Positions 43,629 to 54,722 of a stretch of DNA of 64,000 bases are shown here, in pieces. The stretch is from contig NW_026570275.1 in assembly GCF_019649055.1 (NCBI RefSeq), positions 744,001 to 808,000 of the forward strand, in the 5' to 3' direction. Position 1 is the first letter of the stretch. Each line of letters begins with the position of its first letter. The position numbers and the translations under genes were made by a program. The notes under the pieces were generated by a model. It searched no databases, was not told the DNA's origin, and saw only the letters and a program-made list of their open reading frames with translations. The DNA comes from Paramacrobiotus metropolitanus (Eukaryota; Tardigrada; Eutardigrada; Parachela; Macrobiotidae).

Positions 43629-44916
43629 TTATTAATAACAACAGCAGAAACGTAACAAAAGACCATACAATTGAGAAATTTAAAAACAAATCGAATAAAA
43701 GCATAAAACCATTTTTCCAGCAGTTTGACTGCGTAGCAGATAATTTAAGCTGGACATCAGCGAAGCGTATCAGCATGTTACCAACGTATTTGGAAGAAGG
43801 TCCGCGTAAATTTTTCGAAAGTATGTGGTCAGCAAATAGCAGAAAATCATATGCGGAATGGAAGCATATTATGTTTTTACGTTATCTGCCTGGAGATTAT
43901 AAGCAGGTAAAGCGTATGGAGCTAGCACAGAAAACATTAAAGCCTGGCGATAATATGGAGAAATTTTTCGACGACATGTTAGATCTTATGCAGGAAATCA
44001 ATCCTAATATGGCCGAGGAAGATAAGATTGCTGAAATACGTAGAACTATTGACAGTAATGTCGAGTATCGTAAGCTCCTAGCAGTAGCTAAAGTGAATAC
44101 AATTCCGGGAATGCGTAGAGTCTTAAGTAACTTGGCACGTATTGACCAGTCGGAAACGAAAGAAACTATGCAAACGAGTACGGCACAGGCAGTTAATGCG
44201 TATGAATACAGGCGAGACCGAAATAGATCTTTTGACAAATTTAGATCTTTTCGGGAACGTAGTAAATCTCGCGATCGTAATGATTTCCGTGGCAATCAGT
44301 ACAGTAATAACCGATATAGTAATAATAGCATAAATACGTATGCAAATCGGAATACCCGTACTGATAATCGTTATAATAATAACCGTGACACTCGTAATGA
44401 TTTTCGTTTTGGCAATCGCGATTCACGTACGTATGAGAATCGTGGCAGAAATGAAGATGGAACCGGGATGAGCGAGGACGTAGTGGCAGTCGCGATCGAG
44501 GTGACCGATTTCGCCGAGATTTCTCCCGTGATCGTAGCGGAAGTCGCAACCGTGATGTAAATCGTAACAGAGAACGTAGTGATACTCGTAGATTTTCTCG
44601 TTCTCGTAGCACTGGACAGCGTGATTTACCAATCACGCAGTGGAAGTTCAGTCGTAATGAGATAGATTTCTCATCATACAGATTGAACAACGGGTTATAC
44701 TTTTGTCCAAAGTGTTTTGATTATCGGCATGGTTTCCGTATGTGTCCTTTCATCAAGAATCGTAGAGATTTAGAGTCGATTTTACCGAAGTGTCCAGAAG
44801 ATAAGAAGCGTGAACTGCAGCGTGCGTATGAAGATGAAGTAGAAAAGGGAAATCAGAACGATAATTTCTGGGCATCAAAAGAGGAAAAGATTGTCGCCAT
44901 ACGTATGGCCGCGTGA
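43629..44916 (+). pseudogene. gag: element A gag, 3' part (capsid and zinc knuckle)
   Basis: Continues the gag frame interrupted at 37737. A capsid-like region (PFFQQFDCVADNLSWTSA, WKHIMFLRYLPGDYKQ, GDNMEKFFDDMLDLM) is followed by an Arg/Ser/Asp/Asn-rich domain. One frameshift lies near 44460-44475 within the Arg-rich part. The downstream frame holds a canonical knuckle, CPKCFDYRHGFRMC (C-x2-C-x4-H-x4-C), and ends with TGA at 44914-44916. Repeated CGT/GTA codons set this element apart from its surroundings. Confidence 0.75.
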
Positions 44917-46544
44917 ATAGAAAGCCTCCTATGGACCGTATTGTGTCGATGAGTGGCACAGTTCCTTTGAGACGTAGTAAGCTGAGTACCAGCGTACACG
45001 GTGGACCGGCATCATGCAAACCAGCGAAGGTAAGCGTGATAATTAACGGACAGGAAGTAGAAGCACTGATAGACACGGGTGCAAGTACTAGCATAATGAG
45101 TTATCCCATGATGTTAGATCTTAAGCTGCAACGTATCGAAGCACCGGAAGGACAGCTGTTAAGATTTACAACTATAAGTAGTGACGTAAAAGAAAGTAAA
45201 CCGTGTTATACGGAGTGTGAAATTCGTATGGGACAGCATGTGTTTAAACAAGAATTGTGGTTGTTAAGTACCGCACCTCAAGAATTCTGTATACCTGGTA
45301 ATGATTTCATCAAGCGTGAAGGCGTAATAATTAACACGCAGAAAGGATACACATCGTTCGAAGCGTGTGAGTCCGTACGTGAAATTTCGAAGTTAGTCGC
45401 AAGTATCGACACAGATACTAAATCGAAAGCGGAATGCGTAGAGTGCGTAATGGAACAGTATTATGCTAATAATCGCATAAAATACGTCATTGCAGAAAAT
45501 TATGCATTTCAGTTTGAGATTGAGAATAAACGTACAGAATTTGGACATAAGAAATATGAAGATCGGTACTTACAGAAGCAGTGCGTATCCGATGCGCAAG
45601 ATGTTACGAGTAATTATAATTACGTAACGAAAACGCAAGCCAGAATGCAACGTATGCAGAACAAAATTGAGGAAGAAGAACTGCAGAATACTAATACAGT
45701 AGTACTAGATAAACCCACAACCGTGCAGACAGTAGCTAGTACGGATAAATCAGTACAGTGTGAAGTACAAAGGACCAATGAAGTACGTAGTGCGGCGGAC
45801 GTAAACAGTGATGCAGCTAACAACGTAACCGTTACAAGTAACGAGTATTTTTGGGGTCGTACGCGAATTAAATTAAGTACTAATACTCGTATTAAACCGA
45901 AGACCGGATTATTACTGAAGGTCGGCGTACCAGATCAGTATACAGGAAATATGAGAATATTTTCGGAAAGTACTTTACTTTTTAACCATCACGTATCGGT
46001 TGGCAGTAGCATAGTACAGGTGGAAAAAGGGAAAACTGCAATATTAATTACCAATTTCTCTGATCGTGCAGTACGTTTGCGTACAGGTCTAATGATTGGC
46101 GTGGCAGAGATTATGGAAAAAAATGCCGTGGTAGTACTAGATGTATTTAGTACTACTACAGCAATCGTAGAAGAGTCTGAGCAAGGAGTCAAAATTAATG
46201 TACTAGATCAAATTAGCGAGATGAAATTCAATCCTAAGTTAACGAATGAGCAGCGCAGACGCTTAGTCAATTTATTCGTAAAGCATTATGCGGTATTCCC
46301 CTGTGAGAATCGTAAATTAGGCGAATGTTCAAAAGTAACACACGAGATCGAAACGGGCGATCACCCGCCAATTAAGAAACTACCGTATCGTACTTCGTAT
46401 GCACAGCGTATGATAATTAAGCCGTTAATTATTCCGTTAAAGGGGATGAAAACTAATTTTTTTTTAAACGCCAAGCAGTTAAGGTTATTAAACTGTATGT
46501 GTCTGACAAAAACTTATAATGAAGTCGTCTCAGACAAATTTTAA
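44865..46544 (+). pseudogene. pro: element A protease and start of reverse transcriptase, truncated
   Basis: The frame overlaps the end of gag by about 50 bp in the -1 phase. I see no canonical slippery heptamer in the overlap. The protease active site is ALIDTGASTSIM (about 45060-45100) with a closing block around CIPGNDFIK. A long linker with Asn/Thr/Glu-rich sequence follows. The frame ends with the first residues of a gypsy-type reverse transcriptase (HEIETGDHPPIKKLPYR, about 46345-46395). From about 46430 homology is lost and the frame stops at 46544. The rest of reverse transcriptase, RNase H and integrase are absent, so element A is 3'-truncated or internally deleted. Confidence 0.7.
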
Positions 46545-46644
46545 ACAAGAACGCAAGAAAATCTAGGTAAAATTTTCAAAATTTTTCCGGTGTACATACC
46601 CGTTCCAGTTTTTACCTCTACCGTTCTTCGGAGGAAGAAGAAAT

Positions 46645-46785
46645 ATGGCGAGGAAGAACAAATGGAATGAAACAGTAACACCGATGAACGCTTGTCGCTT
46701 ATATTGCGTTAAGACACATGAAATTGGTCAATGTACTAAAGTACATGAAAGATTTATATTAGTAGTACCCGATTTTGTCGACTGA
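46645..46785 (+). CDS. 46-codon frame with element A-like codon use
   Basis: ATG to TGA. The product has three cysteines (NACRLYCVKTHEIGQC) and a hydrophobic end (RFILVVPDFVD). It may be a remnant of a downstream element A gene beyond an internal deletion. It is short and unrecognised. Confidence 0.2.
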   Translation: MARKNKWNETVTPMNACRLYCVKTHEIGQCTKVHERFILVVPDFVD

Positions 46786-49327
46786 GTCGTCATTCATGTG
46801 TTCACTGTTCCCGCATTTATCGTCGCCAGATTACTGTACTTTGGTAATAGTTGATCCAAATCATTATGCACGCCATTTGTTGTAATTTCTAGCAGGCAGT
46901 AGCATGTTTTATGTACACAATTCTCAATCTGTCTCAGTTGGTGGGAAACCAGGATCCTCTCGATTATAAGAATTCATCAATTTGTATTTTCAAAGAATTC
47001 ATACGAAACCTTGCATTACTTAGTGGCCTGGATCCACTCAGACAAACCAATATAAAAAAGCTCCACCACTACTACAGATAATACTTACCTTTTTCTCAAG
47101 ACAGACTTTGTCTAGAGCTCTTGGTTTTTCCTACGATTTTATTGTTTTTTGGTCAACCTTTTTGATAAAATAAGAAGCCCTGTCATTTCTGGTTCGAACC
47201 AGATTGGCAGGGACAAACAATTTGACGGAGTTGATCGCACGTCTCATCGCCACTCAAGCGCGCCTTCATTACCACTGCGTCCCTGCTTCACCCTGTCCCC
47301 CCTGAGTGCATTTCTCTCATTTCTTGATACTCCGAAGCCCACAACTGTTATCACATGTCGCCCTATCTTCCTGTCTGGTGTATGGAGCCCTACTGGAACT
47401 GGAGTTGGAGCTGCGGGGAAAAGTTTGCTGGTCATGGAGACGGACCGCGTGGGTTCTCTGGACGTTGTGCTCGATGTGATCTGGGGCTAGTAATTCAACG
47501 CTTTGCGTTTGGCCATTCAACCAGTGACCTAGCAAGTACGGCGTTCCGACGTTTCATGCGCGTTTTATCCGTGTCTGGTGTGGCTGAGAACCGTGGATCT
47601 ACATTCTGGAACCCTGCTGGCCCCTGGAACCCTCATTTCTTGCCCTCGCATTACTGTCCACTGTCTGCAGCCATTTTCGCGAACTCCCTGGCTGGTGAAT
47701 CCTCCGTACCCTGTGGATGGATGAATGAGATGTGGAAGTCCGGAGCCGGACCTCTTGCTTGTTACGCACGATGTAATCTGGGGCTAGTAATTCAACGCTT
47801 TGCGTTTGGCCATTCAACCAGTGACCTAGTTTGTGTAGCATGTGTGGGTTCTGTCTTCTGGATTTTCGTCAGTCTTGTTTGTCTTGTTTTCAGAGTTTGG
47901 TAGATTAGCTTGCGTGCGGAATTTCTTGTGAAACAATCATGTAATCTTGTGAATCACCCATTAAATCCTACATATAAAAAAGCCAATATATATCAGGTTA
48001 GCGCTTGTTTGTTCCTGTCAGATGAGTGGTCGTTTTGCTAATATTGAATGTATGCCGCCTGAATTTGAGGGTTCTCCTTCTCTTGATGATGACGCGTTCG
48101 GAACAACTGCGCTCGCTTCGAGTGTCAATAGAGGCACTTCGTCCAATGAAAGTTCTCTCGCCAAAATCAAGGTTCACAAGAACAACAGATTTGGGCTCAA
48201 GAAGCCAGCCGTGAAAAACCGGCCAAATATTTATAGTGGGTTGATCTTACTGGGCCAAAGAATTTGCCCATTTTAAGCCTTACCTTGGGGCGAAACAAAA
48301 AAAAATTCCGTTGGCAAGACTTAGAGGGCACGTCTGCTATTATGATTAAAACGGCAAAGATACGAACGAACTCAGTTACGCGGAAAAAACCGGCCATTTT
48401 TGGAGTGAATAAAAGCTTACGGCAGCGTGGAAATTTTTTACGGTCACAGAGATGGATCCCTTTACGCCATGGGGCTCAAAAATGAGTGAAACCTGTTCAT
48501 GGCCAACGACAAGCTCCGACATCATCGCTAAATGCCGCGAAGGAACTGTCCAGCAAAAGCCTTTCTTCTTGATCAGCTCTTTCTTCTGCTCGTTCCCAAT
48601 TTCATTCAGCATTTCAATTACTGGCGGGGCGGTAATGAAGCCACGAGGTAGATCTGGTCCGGCCTCCATATTAAATGGTTGTACGCGCGCTGCTGCCACG
48701 GTGCTGCTGATTCGAAATCACAAAACTAGAATCGCTGGGCACCGGAATTGCTGTAATATCACCTACGTACACGTACATACATATATACGATTATAATACT
48801 AGGTTTAAAAACGTAACACATGTAAAACATTGCTGGTATTTTATTTAATACTATTACATCATCAAGGATACAAAAGTTTAATTCCGTCATCACTCCAACA
48901 CTCAATCATACACATACGTACGCACCTGCAGTCACAGATACCGGCGAGATATCGGGTAAAACAGGTCCACTGATCACAAAACCGTGCAGAATCTCGGGTA
49001 AAACACGGCACGTAGCTACAGATCCATTTGGAAACACAGATCCCTGTGGAATATCGGATATAACAGGGCGTATTTCAAGTGGTGGTGCGCCGGCTAAAAG
49101 CGGCTGCAATGGAGCGACAACGGATCCGGTACGTTACATAAAATGGGCGCATCGGGACAGTGCTGCAAGCTGGTAGACAAATTTTGATGTAGCAGGATCA
49201 AGGTATCGAGTAAGTCGTGCTTCTCGGCGATGTGTCGATTCAACCGGGGATGATACAATAATGCAAAACATAAGAGCTATTCTCCTGAAACCGACAAAAA
49301 CAAATTTCGGAAGTGAAACTTAATACG
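46786..49327. other. no confirmed gene; 61-bp direct repeats at 47472 and 47769
   Basis: CGATGTGATCTGGGGCTAG and onwards at 47472-47532 recurs at 47769-47829 with one difference, 297 bp apart. The overlapping frames across it are therefore repeat-borne. An 84-codon ATG frame at 48022-48276 (acidic, then Lys-rich) is unrecognised. At 48945-49085 three diverged units of about 60 bp (ATATCGGGTAAAACA type) form a small tandem repeat. Confidence 0.5.
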
Positions 49328-50158
49328 TCAGTCTACTACCTTTTCCAGCGTCTCCAGCAGGCTTTGGCTGAAATCATTCTGTCCGGCCAAGTCCCTGCAA
49401 CATCAGTCAAGTAAGCAGACTGTCAGATCGGTTTAAAACAACATATATCAGCCAGCACCGCTCAAAGGCATAATTGAAAAACCAAAATTTTCGAGCAACA
49501 TCAGTTACAACTTAATTAAGCAAGAATCATACTCGAAATGCAAAATTAAAGTCTTCTTACGTCAACGCTTTTTGCAACTCGAGTTTCAACAGAATTTCAG
49601 TGTACGGTTCCATTGACTGCTGTCCATCACTGTCTGGTTCTGTTGACCGTGGCCCCTCAATGTCGGGTTCCTCCATTTCCTTCTGGACAGAAAGCACTGC
49701 ACCACTGGCACGACTACCTAAATCAGAAATTATTCATGTGATTCTAACAGGTGCGAGATCCATATGTCGTGCAGCGTTTAACAGGATACAAAAGAACTGC
49801 ATGATGTGAGTAGTTGCATACTGTCTTGAGGGCTGTAGATGTGTAGGAGTGGCAGAAGCATCTTACCCTTTATAAGTGGCGGATGGGAAAGATCCCAGAA
49901 GCTGCTGTGGAAGGCTAGCGGCTTTATCCTCCGGAGGGCTTTTGGAGCGATGATTTTTAAACCAAATATAAACCCGCTTATCCGCCTCATTACCTCGCAC
50001 ACCAATTTTTTCGGCCATGGCCCGACGCGGTTACGTCCAGATATCGGCATATCATAAAAAAACCCTCCAAAAGTTAAATCTGATCCCTTCGAAAGTGGGT
50101 ACGAGGAACTGTTTCCCGACGGGCACCGGCCCCATGCTCGATGACTGAACGAAGCTCC
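49328..50158 (-). CDS. unrecognised gene with three in-frame exons
   Basis: On the minus strand an open exon (from 50158 or from an ATG at 50050 down to 49867) ends G|GTAAGA. A second exon (49717-49561) follows TTCTGATTTAG and ends AC|GTAAGA. A third (49394-49328) follows GATGTTGCAG and ends with TGA. The three join in frame through introns of 149 and 166 bp. Exon 1 is basic with Trp/Arg (GPWPKKLVCEVMRR), exon 2 acidic (MEEPDIEGPRSTEPDSDG), and the end an amphipathic helix (SLLETLEKVVD). No domain is recognised; a small regulatory or DNA-binding protein is possible. A second ATG frame (50184-50074, METMDLDPEELRSV) overlaps exon 1 in another phase and may be the true N-terminus via an unseen splice. 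Confidence 0.5.
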
Positions 50159-50189
50159 TCAGGATCCAGGTCCATCGTTTCCATTCACA

Positions 50190-51663
50190 ATGCCACAGCG
50201 TGCATATATAAGAATTATTCTTGCTTCTAGAAATCCACTATACAATATGCAGCTTCTAGAAACCAATACGTTCTCGAAACCAATAATAAATGAAACCGTA
50301 ACAAATGGCAGTTGGAAAAAATTGCACCTATAGCTAATATAGCTCGTTATACCTACGCACTGCGTAATTCCTGCGCACTGCGTAATTCCTGTAGATAGTG
50401 ACGTCAAAATGACACACTGCCAGTCTGAAGTCCCGGCGAGAATTACGAATTCGGTTTAAAAATAACAGTCAGTTAAACACTATTGCAATCGAGCGATATG
50501 TTAAGTTTCTGTCGAACTGTTAAAGTTCATGTCCACCACCTCGAAAGGTGACCGAGGCGAGCAAAACTATAGCTGGAGATAGCTGTCTTCGCGATCCCTA
50601 ATCATGATTCGCAGGTTCACGCAGTATTGTGTATGTGCATGAATCCATGCAATTCTTCTTATAATACACGTGTGGGGAAAAATTATTAACAGTTTAATTA
50701 ATATTGGGTAGAGCAATATTTTGAATTCTGTCCACGTAGCCAGAGTATATATTGTTGTTTGGAAACGAGCTATGTAATGACACTCATCGTGATCGATCGC
50801 GAACGTACGTACGTACATAATTAATTAACAATTAACCATGGTCCAATTGTGGAAACGCTGCATCATAATATAAGCGTGCTAGTTATACTTTATTCGAAAT
50901 GCCTCAATCATTTAAGCATCCGAAATACTGCTTGCAGTTCTAACAGGGTTGTCTTAAAAAAACAACTGTTTCTGTTAGAAATCTTCAACTAATGGTAAGC
51001 AACAGCTAGGCTGCGATTATGCAAAGGTGGATTTAAGTGCCTACGATTAATTGCACAAGACACTTTAACGAGTATTCGAATTCATTTTGATTTGAATTCA
51101 TGCGTACTGAAACTCATGCCACTTTAAAGCGGTTGCTTTCGATCTTTAATTAAGTCAGAATTATTTAGTCATTTCCGAGATTTTCAATGACTAGTGATAA
51201 TCTTATCAGGTCAGGCGTTATTTACGGCACACAAATCTGCAAATCCAAGGTATCCGCATCCAGGGCAATTTTCCTAAAATGTAAAGTTAAATAAACATCG
51301 CAGAATTGTATGTAGCTTGAGATATGAAGCCATTACATAATTGTGGCCTGCAACTGCAATTAATTAAGCATATATTTATGCTCACTCAGATCGATTCCGT
51401 CCATTTACGCGTACGGTGCGGTTTTTGCTTCTGTTGTGAATAGACGGTATCCCACACGGAAAAGCTTTCTACAATCATCACGAGCTACAAATGACATGTG
51501 ATCTACAAATGACATATTGTATCAAATAACTGGCAAGAAACATATGCAACATTAAAAGAACTTTGAATTTATTAAGAAACTTAATTTTAAAAAGCTGTTT
51601 TTGCAAGATCTGCTTGTATAACAGCTAAAAACAGAAATAAACGACCTACCTACATATATTTAC
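50190..51663. other. no gene seen
   Basis: AT-rich spacer left of element C. GTACGTACGTAC occurs near 50804. Nothing else can be supported. Confidence 0.55.
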
Positions 51664-51667
51664 CTAT

Positions 51668-52125
51668 TGATAGATTCGTAACCGTACACTGTGCAACAAC
51701 TGGTTGTTAACGTTTTTAGTGATATAACGGATAACACAATGAACTCCAGATTCGGTGTAATGTAATGATAATGTGTAGAGCATTAACAAGCGATTAAATA
51801 TGATCGACAGAAATCACGTATCCTTCCGTACAGATCAGACGAACATACTCGTAGACTAACGTAAACAGCGTACAGTAAACGCTCGCTGTAATAGCCTACG
51901 AGAACAGCCATCGCCACAATCCATATATGCACCATTGTAACAGTTCTCATCAAGAACATGCAAACATGACCGCGCATAAGCAGCTGTGAACTAGGTAAGC
52001 TAGGAATGGTGGGAATCAGTGATCCACGCGACTGGCGCCATCCTGTTGCGGCGTCTGGCTGGCACGCGCCACCATACACGCGCACATCCGGCTAACCGGC
52101 ACCGGCAGCATGCAGGCGGCTTGCA
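51668..52125 (-). repeat. element C 3' LTR
   Basis: Four hundred and fifty-eight bp, plus-strand ends TGATAGATTCG and GGCGGCTTGCA. It is preceded by CTAT and next to the polypurine tract on its inner side. The 100-codon minus-strand frame inside both LTRs is not a gene. Confidence 0.9.
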
Positions 52126-52127
52126 TA

Positions 52128-52140
52128 CCTCCCTCCTTAA
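52128..52140 (-). promoter_or_regulatory. element C polypurine tract
   Basis: Minus strand TTAAGGAGGGAGG, two bases before the 3' LTR. It primes plus-strand DNA synthesis. Confidence 0.75.
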
Positions 52141-54722
52141 GAGCTTTGGTCCTCCAAAGCCGACGCCCCGGCACGGCCGACGACACGCAGTCCGGCATCC
52201 TTGCCCTTCCGATACATCGCTCGCTCACCCGACAGGTTGACGGTGTCCTCCGCAGGTCCATCCACTTCCGTACCATGCTGGACGCCGTTTCCTTCGTTCA
52301 CACTGACAGCTGCAGAAGAAACTGCGCCTCGTTTGCATCTAAAACAACTCGCAATACATGACAGCCACTTCGTGCCATAGCGACAACATAGGTACAGTAT
52401 AACGGCAACCAATCCAGCGCTGACTGCAGCGCCAAACAATCCCTTCAACAGACCCAGGCGCGCAAAAACTTCCGGTAGTTGTGCTGTCTTGGAAGCCGAT
52501 TCAACGAAATCTCCCACATTGTCGATTCCGTTTTGTTCCATTGCACCCGCTAGTTGTCCCAGCAAGTTGAACTGCATACTGTGCTCTTTCTCCATTACCG
52601 CTCCCAGTACCGCTTCAGACAAATCAATGGACTCATTCAAACTTGCAGCTAGCAGATTATGCTTCACGGAAGTAGTCGGTTTTACCGGTACCCAATCTCC
52701 GTTTCTGGCTTCATATGGCATACCGTTGAAGTTCACAATTGACGATTTCCAATGGCACTCACTGTATGGCACCAAAGTAAATCCATCCATTCCTATTGTA
52801 AATCTTTCTGATCTCGGCTGTGGTCCACTTGGCGATCGCGTTTCCACTACGAACTCCAACTTCGCTGGGCGACACTGCCGCACCACGCCAAATTTTCCCA
52901 AGCTTTGTAGAGACTGACATTTCTTGAGTTTCATCTCTCTGGCAGCAAGTATTCCGGAGACACGTGAAAGTGTATACAACTGACCCACTTGTAGACGGGC
53001 AAACTTGCAATCCAAAGTGTTAATCGCATGCGCCAGGCTGTTTCCTTGCTCCACTGCGATATCTTCTTCATACTGCAGGTGCGCAGTAACGTACTGCTGT
53101 ATTTCCAAGGTGACGTTCGCTAGCTCTGTCTCACGCGTCTTACGGGACTTCTTTCGCTGCTTGGGAACTCGTACTCCTGCGACTTCAGTCAAATTCATTG
53201 GTTTCCGCTCTTTATCAGCCGTAAACAATGCAACAAACACATCCGCTTGCCCAACTACAGTCAATAACTGTCGTCCTTTTATGGCACAGGTTCTCGTGTA
53301 GTTACCCAGCACGAAATCCATCTGCTGCTCCGGGTCACGTAGCCGGTGCGCTGCATTCTCCACATACAGCTGACCTTGACGCTTTGCTAACATTGACACT
53401 TGACATGGTTTCTTCACAACTTGTGTTTCACTCCAAACAAACGTTCGCTGACCTTGAATGGCATATCCATCAGCACGTCGGTGAGTCACTTCCCCAATGA
53501 CACTCAACACTGGACAAGTTTCACATGACTGCTCCAGAGTTATCTCCTCCAGCACGCAGTTTCTGGTGGAAAAAACTATATTACTGTTCCACGAACCTTT
53601 ACCGTAAGGACGTTTGCTAAATGTCCACACTCTGCCACTCTTCGTCATTGGTTCACCGGCACACTTCGCCGTCTGCACCATTTTCCAACACTCTGCAGAA
53701 CTAGTCTCCACCGGTTCCGTACGGTAAACAGTATCCGTTTGCCACAAAAAACTTTCGTTGATATACAAGTAGAGTATCCATTGGCGGCACACATATCCAC
53801 TAAACATTTTACCTTCAGGCTTCTGTTTCCACATTTCATAATTGACCGGTGTCAACTGGAGCGACGCGTCTTCCGTCTTGCAGTCCATTAACTGCTGAAG
53901 AGACATAACTCCGACAAACTGCGGATGGTCGCAGTTGCACACATCCACAAGCAGTCCACTGACACCTCCGGCACACAGCAATAACAATGCACCCAACAGG
54001 AATAACAGCAAACGAGACTGGCTTGCTTGCGGTTCCACACGGGAATTGTAAACCTTACTCTGGTACTGCTTGTCCTTACGCGGTGTGGTGACCTTTCGTT
54101 TATTCCTTCCTCCCGGTTGCCGCGGCTCCTCCACTGGCTGTTCGGGCAGATTCACACAAGAATTGCCACCAAATATCACCTTCTCATCTGCGACATCCAC
54201 CACGGTAGCATTGACAGTTTTATCTTTAACTTCATAGTTAGTCGATTCACCCATAACAACTTCTTCTATGGACATAAACTGGTAATCTTCCTCCTGTAAG
54301 GCTTCGCCTTCCGCATTGTACCATACATCACCGTGTTTCACGCCATCCAATTGCGCCACGTACTCCTTACGGTCGCATTCTCCATGCGGCGTGTTATCTA
54401 CTGCAACATGCGGCTGCTGCAAGTCACATTCGCTCTCAGCGCCTAGCTGGTTATCCAGTATTTCAGAGTGATTGTATTCATCAACGCGGGAGTTGTCCTC
54501 ATCATCGCTGCTACCAATGTAAAACTTTACCGGCATCGTTAATCTCCATTCATGGTTGCCAGCATCTACTACTACTGTAGAAACGATCTTTTCCTCGTCA
54601 GCTGCAGGTACTGCGTTGCTTGTGTCACATCCACTCATTGGTAAAGCTTCCATCGCGCTTGCGCAGGGTAATCCAAACTGCTCTTCAGCACCGTTGGATA
54701 CCATCACTCGCTTCGCCCGCAT
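52137..54722 (-). CDS. env: envelope-like transmembrane glycoprotein, 861 aa, intact
   Basis: The frame starts with ATG at 54722 and is uninterrupted to its stop beside the polypurine tract. Residues 1-237 are acidic and hydrophilic, ending in a basic patch. Residues about 238-256 (LLLFLLGALLLLCAGG) look like a signal or signal-anchor. A large Cys-rich ectodomain follows with several N-x-S/T sequons. A basic stretch at about 519-529 (PKQRKKSRKTR) could be a furin-type cleavage site. One membrane span lies at about 757-782 (GAAVSAGLVAVILYLCC), then a Cys-containing cytoplasmic tail of 78 residues. This layout is that of a viral class fusion glycoprotein. I do not see an insect-errantivirus F-type fusion peptide after the basic site. 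A chuvirus/mononegavirus-like origin is a guess. Retention of an open 2.6-kb frame is notable. Confidence 0.7.
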   Translation of the reverse strand: MRAKRVMVSNGAEEQFGLPCASAMEALPMSGCDTSNAVPAADEEKIVSTVVVDAGNHEWRLTMPVKFYIGSSDDEDNSRVDEYNHSEILDNQLGAESECDLQQPHVAVDNTPHGECDRKEYVAQLDGVKHGDVWYNAEGEALQEEDYQFMSIEEVVMGESTNYEVKDKTVNATVVDVADEKVIFGGNSCVNLPEQPVEEPRQPGGRNKRKVTTPRKDKQYQSKVYNSRVEPQASQSRLLLFLLGALLLLCAGGVSGLLVDVCNCDHPQFVGVMSLQQLMDCKTEDASLQLTPVNYEMWKQKPEGKMFSGYVCRQWILYLYINESFLWQTDTVYRTEPVETSSAECWKMVQTAKCAGEPMTKSGRVWTFSKRPYGKGSWNSNIVFSTRNCVLEEITLEQSCETCPVLSVIGEVTHRRADGYAIQGQRTFVWSETQVVKKPCQVSMLAKRQGQLYVENAAHRLRDPEQQMDFVLGNYTRTCAIKGRQLLTVVGQADVFVALFTADKERKPMNLTEVAGVRVPKQRKKSRKTRETELANVTLEIQQYVTAHLQYEEDIAVEQGNSLAHAINTLDCKFARLQVGQLYTLSRVSGILAAREMKLKKCQSLQSLGKFGVVRQCRPAKLEFVVETRSPSGPQPRSERFTIGMDGFTLVPYSECHWKSSIVNFNGMPYEARNGDWVPVKPTTSVKHNLLAASLNESIDLSEAVLGAVMEKEHSMQFNLLGQLAGAMEQNGIDNVGDFVESASKTAQLPEVFARLGLLKGLFGAAVSAGLVAVILYLCCRYGTKWLSCIASCFRCKRGAVSSAAVSVNEGNGVQHGTEVDGPAEDTVNLSGERAMYRKGKDAGLRVVGRAGASALEDQSS

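Noticed and set aside
44241-44690. 149-codon minus-strand frame rich in Arg/Ser/Tyr/His
   Set aside because: It is antisense to the Arg/Ser/Asn-rich part of element A gag; low complexity keeps both strands open.
44865-44916. Slippery frameshift site in element A
   Set aside because: The gag-protease overlap exists, but no heptamer of the X-XXY-YYZ form is in the gag phase.
47180-47215. GGTTCGAACC as a tRNA B-box
   Set aside because: It is a palindrome without a matching A-box or cloverleaf around it.
51783-52085. 100-codon frame, repeated at 57108-57410
   Set aside because: It lies wholly inside the two LTRs of element C and is simply the same LTR read twice.
53100-53220. Insect errantivirus-type fusion protein
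   Set aside because: The basic cleavage-like stretch is not followed by a hydrophobic fusion peptide, so the F-type assignment is not supported.
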